Source: Siphonodentalium dalli
Lineage: Eukaryota > Mollusca > Scaphopoda > Gadilida > Siphonodentaliidae
DNA: 64,000 nt
NCBI GenBank assembly: GCA_032622095.1
Contig: CP136068.1
Span: 127,599,989 to 127,663,988 of the forward strand
Direction of reading: 5' to 3'
Shown here: in pieces, positions 11,094 to 20,649 of the stretch
Layout: the number at the start of each line of letters is the position of its first letter
Position numbering within the stretch: the stretch's first letter is position 1
Notes under the pieces: model-generated
Told to the model about the DNA's origin: nothing
Seen by the model: the letters and a program-made list of their open reading frames with translations, nothing else
Databases searched by the model: none
Position numbers and translations under genes: made by a program

Positions 11094-11607
11094 ATGTGTA
11101 ACTACGCAAGCGCAGAAGTATAGAATGCAAGAACCGACTCCACAGCATGTACGGTCGCAACATGTGGATGCTGATGATTGAACTGTAGTAATTACTTGTA
11201 CGCGCTTTCGTAGTACTCTAGTACGAGACGGAGTGTTAGTATACTGTCGGCACAGTGGGAGAAAACAACCGGTCACCAGAAAACGACTTTATTATGTTAT
11301 AACAACAAAACAATGCATATTTAAACGTGTATACGTCACATGTTATATCTGAATGTATTATCCCAGAATATGTTTGAATTTGTGCCGAGACACCGACGAA
11401 TAGCTGTTTGAAAAATTTGGCTACTCTCGAAATTAGTATGTGCGTCGTTGCGCGCGAAATTATAGGATGTTTCTTCGCCTCGAATTACAGTACTACCAAA
11501 ATGCGTACAAATGCATACTTCAGTTCATTGACAGTGGACTTTTATTTGATGTTATTGAAGTTATTGTTTGTTGCTTTATTTTGTCATGTGTGATATAATT
11601 CTGTGAT

Positions 11608-11613
11608 AATAAA
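11608..11613 (+). promoter_or_regulatory. Candidate polyadenylation signal for SC5D
   Basis: AATAAA about 515 nt after the SC5D stop, followed by a T-rich stretch (TGTTTTATCTTT). It is the first canonical hexamer I see downstream. Confidence 0.45.
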
Positions 11614-12420
11614 TGTTTTATCTTTCACACGTTTGAGTAGATAATGGAAAAATGTGAAGTAATCCTTAACCAATGTGGTACTATTGTATGATATGTTTTA
11701 TATATCACATGACTTTCTTACGTTCTGACAACTTCTGATTGGCTTACATACTGAGGAGTTAGTAACGCACGGTGTGAGAACAAAATTATACGATAACTCG
11801 AATGTGAGACAACTCTGACACAACACACTAACAATTAAAGTTTATATTCAAACCGAAAATTGCGACTTGTAGATGTAAAATAACAATTTCCGAATATTAA
11901 CTGAAAATTCAGCGAAAGTCAGCCAGTTTATTATTACGTGAAAGTCGATTTTAAATTCCCAATTGTGACGACTTTGAAATATAATTCTCAACGTTTGAAA
12001 TTTAGAAATAGAACTATTCTGCAATTCATGGAAACTATTATTTATAGGATGATGGAATAACAATCGAGTTCGCAGTCAATAATCTGACTTAGTGGTTTGA
12101 ACATTTCATGTACATATTCAACAGTTCGATTTCACAATGTTCTTTCTTGCCCAATGACCCATATGAAGATTCAATTTCATAATTTAAGTGTTTACACGAA
12201 TATGTGGCCAAACTGGTGAGGGAATTTGTTGTTTGCCCATGGGTGCGCGAAAAATACTACTGCGCGAATTTAAATACGAGTAAGGTATATTGATCGTCAT
12301 AGGGGAATTTATGAAAACTAAGATTTCCGCCATCTTGGTAGCCATCTTTGAAGCCATTATCAATTATTAAGCTAACATATATTTAGTTTGGTCCAGAAAA
12401 CATAACCATGGTATATTCTC
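11614..12420. other. No gene seen
   Basis: Intergenic A/T-rich sequence between SC5D and the C/G-tract repeat. No coding or repeat structure recognised. Confidence 0.5.
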
Positions 12421-13033
12421 TGTTTGTATACCCCCCGCAACGAAGTTAGGGGGGGGGGAATACTGGAGTCAGCTTGTCCGTCCGTCCGTCGTCTGTCCGT
12501 GGACACAAATTTGTCCGGAGTTTTTCTCAGTCGTTTTTTGATAAATTTCCGTGAAACTTGGCACAGACATCAACCACCATGGGATCCTGCGATTATCACG
12601 TCTGTCGGACTTTTTTTGGTGGAGTTATCCCCCCTTTTTCGACTTAGAAAAATTTCGCAACATGTATACTTTTGTCCGAGCTTTTATTCCTACATTTTTT
12701 AGGTCCAATTATTTTTAAAACGTGGCACATATATTTAGTATCATGGGAACTTGTGCACCTGTGATTGTGACGTCTGTCCGACATTTTTTGGTGGAGTTAT
12801 CCCCCTTTTTCGACTTAGAAAGTTTTTCGCAACATGCATAATTTTGTCCAAGCTTTTATTCCTACATTTTTCGGTCAATAGGTTTAAGATTAGGGTTAGG
12901 GTTGTACACCTGCAATGGGAACTGTTATTTTATTATTTTAACTAAATGTTTACTGACATGTGAAACATCTTAGTATTTTAAAAACAGGGGGGGGGGGTAT
13001 CCTTAGTCCCATTGGGACAGTCACACCTCTAGT
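12421..13033. repeat. Dispersed repeat with ACCCCCCGCAACGAAGTTAG head and G-tract tail
   Basis: Starts TACCCCCCGCAACGAAG, runs through TCCGTCCGTCCGTC and two internal repeats of GGTGGAGTTATCCCCC (12620 and 12790), and ends with a G tract followed by TATCCTTAGTCCCATTGG. The layout is that of a mobile repeat rather than a gene. The class is not assigned. Confidence 0.45.
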
Positions 13034-13338
13034 TATGTATGTTTTCCAACTCAGTGGTGGTACAAACCGTTGTCTTGTGACAATGTGACAATTTAGGCCA
13101 TTTTTACCACCACCTTTGTCCTGATTTCTCAAATTCCCCAAGGCTGATGGCGGATTAGCCGGTGGATTCTTCAGACGTGGACCCTGGACCACCAGATTCC
13201 GCAGAAAATCAAACTATACGTTAAAACATTCATTGGTCGGTTGGCCACCGGACTATGGGAGTGATAATTTTAACTCGCGAAATTATGTGTGCATGCATGG
13301 TCTCTCTGGTTTGAATCCCATGCCGTAATTGGGATCAG

Positions 13339-13662
13339 ACTGATTGAACGATTGATTGGGGTTTAATGTCGCTTTCAGCATCGCTTTCAGCAACTAAGGC
13401 CATACCACGACATTGCCAGTTTAGTGGTGGAGGAAATCCTCACGCTTACGGCGAATCTGGCAGTATATTCAATGGCTGATAAACTCGTCGACCATGTGCG
13501 GCAAACTACCGGCCATCGGCGAGTAACTGGCAACTCCACCGGATAACGATTTCGAGTTACAAAGTTCATCATGGACACATGTTGATTTGAACCCGCATCC
13601 CAGCGCTGGAGGGCGAGACGACTTGGGGGTTGTACCACTAACGACTGAGCCACCGAGGCCCC
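13339..13662 (-). mobile_element. tRNA-derived SINE (324 bp)
   Basis: On the minus strand it opens GGGGCCTCGGTGGCTCAGTC, with an A-box-like TGGCTCAGTCGTTAGTGG and, about 45 bp on, a B-box GGGTTCAAATC, both pol III promoter features. It ends in TTGCTGAAAGCGAC, ATTAAACCCC and an AATCAATC-type tail. Target duplications TAATTGGGATCAG (13326-13338) and TAATTTGGATCAG (13663-13675) bound it. The tail style is common in lophotrochozoan SINEs. Confidence 0.75.
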
Positions 13663-15093
13663 TAATTTGGATCAGGGCCAGGAACCTATAAGTCATAATT
13701 TGCTCGAAAATGGTGGTAAGATGTCTCACATCGAAGTGAGCATTCGTGATTTTCTGAACATATATGAATACCTGAACTAAAAAGGTTATCGAATGAGCTA
13801 AAAAAAAAGACAATGAATGAGCTATAATTATATAAATTGTTGCTAGCTCGCTATGAAACCTGTCCCCATATATACATGACTGTCGAGAAGATATAAATAT
13901 AAAAGTGCATGACTTCGATCACAATTTTTCGAGGTTGTGAAATATGAACGCCACAGTCTCCCTAAAAACAATTTTGACCGATATTCGGCTTTTAAATTAT
14001 CCTAGATGAGTTGTGATGATATCTCATTAGTTCAATAGCTTGTTGAGATCTTAAGAAATTATAGAATAAACTATTGTTGAAATTACTAGGCGAGGCATCT
14101 TACCGCCATTTTTTTTCTCGAGAAAATTGTGACGTATGTTCCCGACCTTGAGGACATGGTATTCCAAACAGACTGGTGATATGCTCCGCAGTATTAATAA
14201 TGATGTGCTCTCAAACCTAGTTCGATGTTCGATGGGCGGGGAATACACACGACAAACATGAAATAAGAAACAAATAATGTTTGTTATATCTAACAATCTT
14301 TGGCGATGAGGCTCAGCTGGTGTCGGTTGGCCTCGCGTTATAACAAAGTATTAACAAATGTACATGTACATGTACGCCGAACTGGCGTGCTTAATTTTCA
14401 TACGCAGTTGCATGTTCTGTCAACACGTTATCTTAATTTCCAGCAATACGGATACGATTAGATAACGAATGATACTTAATCGGGGTACATGATTTGATAT
14501 CGATTGATATCGATGATTGATATTCAATCGCAGTAACAGGTGCCACGCGAGGTCAGGATTATTGACGAAATAACGGAGATATTTGAAGAAGTGTTTCCCT
14601 GACCTCCAAAAAGCCGACCCACTCAATATGAAAATTTGACTTATGTCCGACTGAAGTTGATCACTTGTGGTGTTTCATACAAATCTCCGTTATTTCGTCA
14701 AAGTACGTTCTATATAGAGTTATCACCCTTCCGGTTAACTCGGGATACTCATTTCGAAATATAATCCTAACATCACGTGGCACGTGTTACTGCGATTGGA
14801 TATCAATCGCTATCTAATCGTGACCACCGGTGGCGTATCTTTAGCTAACTAATCGTGTGCGTATTAGGTGAACTTTCACAACGACCACTATATCGGGCCC
14901 GATATCGTCCACTACAATACAAGCGAAATAACTCTACTGACGATTGGTTTTAGCGTTATCGCATCTAAACTTTTAGTTCCAGTAGACCAAAACGACACCA
15001 GTTCAGCAAGGTAAGATATGGCGTTAGATTACTGACATCATGACAATCTTTCAGTATATGTGGTAACAACATAATTCATAAATGATATGGAAA

Positions 15094-16620
15094 TCAGATT
15101 GATTGGAATGCACCGTCCTTTGCGCTGGTGAGACGAGCGTTGACGGCAGCTTCGAGCTTCAGCAAGCGAAAGTATTTTGCTTCTCTCAACAAACAGTGAA
15201 GTGTATTCGAGTTATCGACGCCAATGAGCGACTGATCACCATCCCGCAGAAAATCCAGAATCTGCTTGAACATAGTTCCATCTCTGTCAATAAAATAATC
15301 ACCATTCTTATCCCTAGCAACGGCATGTTTGCCACCGAACATCGTGGCTAGCAACGAATCTGGGGCACGGCACAACGTTTCTGTTGACGTCGTGTAAACG
15401 TGACCACCGACGTTAACACGGATGACGGAATCAGTAATGACGTTCATTGACTCTATCGCACGCATTTCGTCATCAAGATTCTTTTGTTTGATGAGATAAT
15501 CAGTCAGATTGACCTTGAACTTGGCGAGTTTGTTATTCAAGTCCTGATCCTTCTGGCGAACAGCCTCTTCTGCTTCTTTTAGTTTCATCTGTCTTTCTGA
15601 TAATGTGTCGGCACTAGCTACAAGTCTTTCCTCCATCTCTCTAATTTCCTTGAGTCTGAAAATCACTATCTCCTTTGCCTGTTCCAATAATTTACTCGCA
15701 GTCTCAGTTTTCATGGAGTCAATGCCCAAGGTCAAGGTATTGAGAGTGTCGGTCAAGGACTCTTCCCAATCAACCGAGCACTGGTCTTTTGGTGCGTTCT
15801 CGGTATCTGATAAATTGTGTCCGATGTTACGTTCAATAACGAATGCATTCTCACAATCGCCGTCATGTGGCGATGGATTAACCATCTCTTCAACAAATAG
15901 CGATATGCAAATATTTTGATCAATAAAATCCTCATATAACATCTTACGAATTTTTCCACCGTAGGATGGGTAATCCGGTGAATATTGCGTTTCTCTGATC
16001 TTCAAAATATCGGCTAATTCCGGAAACACCGACACGAGTACAACAGACAGCAGGGTCGTGGCTTCGCTCTCTATCGGTGCCATATATTCTATTTCGTCTT
16101 CACGCGAAAATTTCAACCAAATCCGGCAATTGGGAATCAAAGTTCCAAGACATCGTTTGACTTGGATTACTAGGTAATCAACTGAATCCCAGATATAAGC
16201 TATCAGTGGTGCCAAATTTTCATCGGATGCTGAGCCTCCGAACATACCAACTCGGATGAGAACGAAATCGGATTTATTATCACCTAAAATCGAGAGATTC
16301 TTCCCTTCTTTGTTGGTCATGTCGAAACATGATCTAAATGCGTGGCGCCGTCTCAGATTATGGCTTTTGTCGACACCAAACCATGATACTAAAATGTTCC
16401 ACAATGAATGGCTGATGTACTGGTTATCTTTGTCATACGTATACATGGTGATCGGAGTCACCAGTGGATCTTCTTGGGAATACCCCTTTATTACCTTCCT
16501 GTAATGTTCCAACCATTCGTTTGCCACGGCATATTCCCAGACGGACGGCTGGTGTTTTCCTTTACCCAAGGATTCAAGTACCACGTTTTGTATTGCAAAA
16601 GGTGGCGGTCTCAAGGCCAT
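15094..16620 (-). CDS. DUSP-like / BTB(T1, KCTD-type) protein, paralogue A
   Basis: An uninterrupted frame of about 508 aa. Numbered from two codons before the ATG: residues 30-100 resemble a DUSP domain (WEYAVANEWLEHYRK, then YISHSLWNILVSWFGVD and RRRHAF, the positions of the DUSP WNKLVSWY and RKV motifs). Residues about 119-185 occupy the place of the ubiquitin-like half of DUSP-Ubl modules and end in a weakly similar pattern. Residues 305-392 are a Lys/Glu-rich coiled coil. Residues 402-495 are a clear T1-type BTB of the KCTD class (VRVNVGGHVYTTS, FIDRDGTMFKQILDFLRDGD). KCTD-like BTBs oligomerise and many recruit cullin-3, and DUSP-Ubl occurs in USP4/11/15 deubiquitinases. Here no protease domain is present, so a substrate-adaptor role in ubiquitylation is my inference. 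The ATG at 16620 is preceded by TATTTTCAG, suggesting a 5' UTR intron. The BTB call is firm, the DUSP call moderate, the Ubl call weak. Confidence 0.85.
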   Translation of the reverse strand: MALRPPPFAIQNVVLESLGKGKHQPSVWEYAVANEWLEHYRKVIKGYSQEDPLVTPITMYTYDKDNQYISHSLWNILVSWFGVDKSHNLRRRHAFRSCFDMTNKEGKNLSILGDNKSDFVLIRVGMFGGSASDENLAPLIAYIWDSVDYLVIQVKRCLGTLIPNCRIWLKFSREDEIEYMAPIESEATTLLSVVLVSVFPELADILKIRETQYSPDYPSYGGKIRKMLYEDFIDQNICISLFVEEMVNPSPHDGDCENAFVIERNIGHNLSDTENAPKDQCSVDWEESLTDTLNTLTLGIDSMKTETASKLLEQAKEIVIFRLKEIREMEERLVASADTLSERQMKLKEAEEAVRQKDQDLNNKLAKFKVNLTDYLIKQKNLDDEMRAIESMNVITDSVIRVNVGGHVYTTSTETLCRAPDSLLATMFGGKHAVARDKNGDYFIDRDGTMFKQILDFLRDGDQSLIGVDNSNTLHCLLREAKYFRLLKLEAAVNARLTSAKDGAFQSI

Positions 16621-16640
16621 CGTCAACTGAAAATAGATAA
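16621..16640 (-). promoter_or_regulatory. Probable 3' splice site just upstream of the BTB-gene start
   Basis: On the minus strand ATTATCTATTTTCAG is followed by TTGACG and then ATG. Copy B has the same arrangement at 32113-32132. Conservation of the pyrimidine-rich CAG in both paralogues suggests a 5' non-coding exon spliced 6 nt before the start codon. Confidence 0.45.
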
Positions 16641-16676
16641 TATATCGTAAAACAGATATTTAGAGTCGATTGTTAA

Positions 16677-16815
16677 CCCTTTTTTAATGAATGGATTCTC
16701 CAATGCAGTTATAAACAATTGGGCATCTTAATAGTCTATTAATGATTTGGAGGGGGGTTCGTGCAATACAAGTAGATGACAGACGACAAGATCACAAGTG
16801 ACCATGTCATCTCAC
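16677..16815. mobile_element. MITE-derived segment upstream of BTB gene A
   Basis: TTAA (16673-16676) then CCCTTTTTTAATGAATGGAT, GGATTCTCC, CTATTAATGATTTGGAGGG and AAGATCACAAGTGACCATG align in order with the element at 50489-51045. The counterpart in copy B is about 32160-32300. It sits 57 bp from the start codon, in the presumed 5' intron or promoter. Confidence 0.5.
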
Positions 16816-16819
16816 AACT

Positions 16820-17879
16820 CCAACTGGTACTACCATTTTAGCATTTTCATATCACAAGTACATCTGGGAGAGAGTGGACGGACAAAACCACGCGCACACT
16901 GAAGAAAAAAAGTTACTCAGTCAATATGACTAACTTAGCTTAGTCAAAATGACAAAGGCAGATAATTAGTCATACTGACTACGGTCATGTTAGTCATAAA
17001 GACTCAGAAACGGTTTGTTAAAACGACTATTTGGGTTCGTTAGACTACAATTGTGTTAAAAATTACAAGGAATGAGTCACAATGAGTAACTTTGCTAGTC
17101 ACTGGGAATTTAATTTGGTTGACATTTTGTGCAAACAATCCCAATGCTCAACCAGGAAAAGCTTTTTTATCAATACTCTGAAACCCTGATTTCAATACTG
17201 CAATAACCCAGTACTTTGAATATACACCGATAGAGATGATTTACCATTGTTGAGGTATAAATTAGGCCATTAAAGATTGCACATCGTTTTTCGAGACAAC
17301 ATTCTGGAGGGAAAGATTGTTATTTGAACAGTATAAGTTATTCTTTTTCAAGCCATGCTACATGTTGTCATGTTCACGGCCTGGAATTTATATTCAACCG
17401 AGCCACCCCAGCGTGACACCATGCACCCAGGCAGGAAACAGAATAACGTGTTTGACACATTTCTGACTGTTTGGCAGCCATTTGCAGGACTACCGGCATT
17501 TGTTTTAAGGAAAATCACCATAAAACTACATAATGTCTGAAAATATGAATTGATCAGTATTGAGTGTTTATATCTGCCAGATTATTGAAAGCGTGGTTGA
17601 ATAATATTTATGTTGTTTGATGTTGTTTTGGCCCTTCACACGAAAACAATAGTCTGAAAATGGCTGCAAAAAAAAACGAAAATATGCAATGAAAAATGTT
17701 TGATTTAATTCCTCGCACACAGTCATGATTTCAGACGGTAGACTGAGCGCATATCCTAGTTGTGTTCATAGTCTAAATAATGCAGTGTGATTTTTTAAAA
17801 CATATATCGTGTTAAACACTCTATCGACCTACGTTTTTTTAAACCCACTTTTTATACATAATTTGAACATAACTTATTC
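16820..17879. other. No gene seen; TGACTAACTTAG-rich stretch
   Basis: Contains short repeats of TAGTCATACTGACT and AGTCAATATGACTAAC (16916-17010), also present in copy B near 32400-32500. Otherwise unannotatable. Confidence 0.45.
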
Positions 17880-18350
17880 TTATTGCGCTTAAGTGCAATA
17901 AGAGCTAAAGTGCTTAAGTGCAATTTAAAATCTTCCTTATTACATAAACTCCCTGTAATTCAAATGTTGTAGTCCAGAGTACAATGGGTGGAGTTTATTG
18001 GTGACCTGGTGACTGTCCACATGTAGGCCTATTCGGATTCTTCTATTTGCAGAGGGGTGATCTCATGAGGGAGATGTTAAGCGCAATAAGGATGTAATTG
18101 CGCTTACGTGCAATAAGGAATGGCTTAAGCGCCATAAGGGAAAATCTAATTGAGCTTAAGCGCAATAAGAGAAGATCTTACCGCGCTTAAGTGCAATAAG
18201 GAATAATATACTTGCACTTAAGGGCAATAAGAGAATATCTTTTTGCGCTAAAGCGCAATAAGGAATCTCTAATTGCGTTTAAGTGCAATACGGAATATTC
18301 GTATTGCGCTTAATACAATTAGAGATTCCTTATTGGGCTTAAGCTAAATT
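17880..18350. repeat. Array of palindromic TTGCGCTTAAGTGCAATAAG units
   Basis: About a dozen degenerate units of 20-30 bp built on the palindromic core GCGCTTAAGTGCAATAAG. Each unit is itself near-palindromic around CTTAAG. It is absent from the matching place in copy B. Related motif arrays recur at 38.8-40.9 kb. Confidence 0.7.
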
Positions 18351-18747
18351 ATTTATTAAATGTCAATTTGGCTTCCCATACATGTACATTATATACACAA
18401 AATAATGTGCGCATGTAACATTAGTCAGTGGCGGTACTACTACCTTAATCTACAGCAATTTAGTAACTGTATCGGGGAATATGTTGGGGTTATTTGATTT
18501 TCGTATTAGCCTTCATTACGTTGATATCGATGACGTAAATGACGTCATCTAGTTTTAAGATAACGATAGTCCGTACTGACATATATTTTAGTCTATGGTA
18601 CTGATCTCTGATTGGAATACAGTTACACACCCTGACACACCTACATTTAATTCGGCAAAACAATCGCCTGACAGCAATAATTGTATATTAAAATCACGAA
18701 ACTGCATATAATAAAAAGGAAACCTATACGGCTTTTGCCAGAACACA

Positions 18748-18840
18748 TTATCATTGGTGGGTACAAGCAAATATCGATTTTCCATTCACGGCAAGCCGCT
18801 CGTGGAAAATCGGTATTTGCTTGTACCCACTCATGATAAT
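18748..18840. repeat. Long hairpin (arms about 43 bp)
   Basis: ATTATCATTGGTGGGTACAA is matched by TTGTACCCACTCATGATAAT on the other side of a short loop CGGCAAGCCG. Mismatches are few. Probably a foldback MITE. No obvious flanking duplication. Confidence 0.65.
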
Positions 18841-19794
18841 TCTCGTTTTCAGTCAAAAGTCATATATAATAGTTAACCTCTTGTATCATCGTTGATTATT
18901 TGGCCTGCTACTCGATATAACGCACTGACCTATAGCTGACGCTCAGCACAATTTCAAAGTAAAATGTGCGACTTTCGGCGTGAAACTGGTAATTACACTG
19001 ACGTGTAGGAAAGTTTTCAACGATGAATAATGTTTATATCAGGTAAATGAAGACATTGATAACATTTGAAAACATCATCCGAAAATGTACTGATAAAGAG
19101 TCTGTTTGCATGCCCATTTAATACTTTCGTCATCATTTTGAAGACAAAAGCTAAGGGCCGTTCCATGGCGACGTTTATCGTTAGAAAACTGGACATTTCT
19201 AGTCGAAATCTATAAAGAGCATTGCTCGGGCGACAATGGAACTTACTCGGGCGATAACGGGGCATACAGGGCGGGAACAGGAGCGAAAACATAAATCACC
19301 GATTATAACATTTTGCTGGCTTTTTGGCAACAAAATGATCGGGGAACATGTCCCGGTTGAAGCTAGAGGTAACCATTAACATAATATGTTATTAATTTTA
19401 TCTTATATCTGTCTTTGTAAGTTTTCGGCCGGTAAAACTCACAACGGAATCGGCATTTGCTCGGGCGGAATGCGATTTCGAGGAGCAGTTCGTCCACAGT
19501 GCCAACACGTGGTGGTTCTGACGCGGGGAAATTTATAACATTGAACAACGCAGGGAATATTTCATTGTTAATAATTGTTCCAGAATAAACTATTTCACGA
19601 CAGGGGGCTGTCCCGCTTCAGATTGCATGATTGTTGTGACTTTTGTTAGTCGATATCGCAATAAGAATTGAATTAATTACATGATTCCATGATTGTATAT
19701 AACCGACGGCAAGTAAAAAAAGGCTCACCAAAGTCACCTATAAATCATGCAATATCGAGCTGGGATATTCACCAACTGTGAAATACATTATTAA

Positions 19795-20089
19795 CCCTCT
19801 CAGTGCCAAGTCCGATTTTTGTATCAACCACCCATATTTCCTTGATCATTTTTCAAATTTATTGATTATAATAATGTGATACATTGATGGAAAGAGCTCT
19901 TTCCATCAATGTATCACATTATTATAATCAATAAATTTGAAAAATGATCAAGGAAATATGGGTGGTTGATACAAAAATCGGACTAAGAGCTCTTTCCATC
20001 AATGTATCACATTATTATAATCAATAAATTTGAAAAAATGATCAAGGAAATATGGGTTGATACAGAAATCGGACTTGGCACTGAAAGGG
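19795..20089. mobile_element. TTAA hairpin MITE with three arms
   Basis: TTAA at 19791-19794 and 20090-20093. Ends are CCCTCTCAGTGCCAAGTCCG and CGGACTTGGCACTGAAAGGG. The interior is an arm, its inverse, and a second copy of the inverse arm, each about 95 bp and joined at AAGAGCTCTTTCC. Copy B has an empty TTAA-type site at about 34564, so insertion followed the segmental duplication. Confidence 0.75.
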
Positions 20090-20372
20090 TTAAGGAACTG
20101 CTATTAGCCTATGAATATATTACCTGTATAGTTCTTGCAATGCTATAAACCTCCCTGTCACTGGAACATAAACTAGTTCCCAGGTTTTATACTGGTGGAA
20201 TATGATCTCTACGGGCGTAGCTAGAGTAGAGATTCGTAGCATGATCTATATCGAATTTCATTCGTACAATCAACCGGTGCTGCAATTTTGTCACAACCGA
20301 CGTCGCCGTTTTAGTGGCCATCAACAGGGAACCTACTTCATAATATGTTCGAAAATGGCGGCAAGATAGATA

Positions 20373-20641
20373 ACCATTTTATGACGGGCGCTGCGGTGGT
20401 GCGGCATTACATATCATTTGCCAGTTCACTCTATTATATATGCATATATAAGAAAATTCCCTGGCTTACAAGGTCAGGTAAATATTGTTAGGCCAATGTA
20501 TTATCTTATACACTTGTATATGCAATGCTCTTTATATATATGGGGGGGGGGGGGGGCTCGTATATGCATGTATAACAGAATGAATTGCATGGCACAGAGT
20601 TTTCGCAAAATATCAAGAAGCTCCAGTCATGGATGGGTTTA
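20373..20641. mobile_element. Degenerate palindrome-bearing MITE remnant
   Basis: AACCATTTTATGACGGGCGC on the left and TCATGGATGGGTTTAT on the right recall the CATGACGGGAGC family. Degenerate TATATGCATATATAAGA palindromes lie inside, plus a G tract. A shorter counterpart is at about 34760-34870 in copy B. Confidence 0.4.
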
Positions 20642-20649
20642 TGTCATAC

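Noticed and set aside
13565-13662. tRNA gene on the minus strand
   Set aside because: A- and B-box-like motifs are present, but no cloverleaf with proper acceptor pairing was found, and the unit continues into a SINE body with tail and target duplications.
15605-15919. 104-codon plus-strand frame, repeated at 31109-31360
   Set aside because: Antisense shadow of the conserved coiled-coil coding region of the BTB genes.
17880-18350. CRISPR-like array
   Set aside because: Units are variable in length and themselves palindromic, without unique spacers, in an animal genome.
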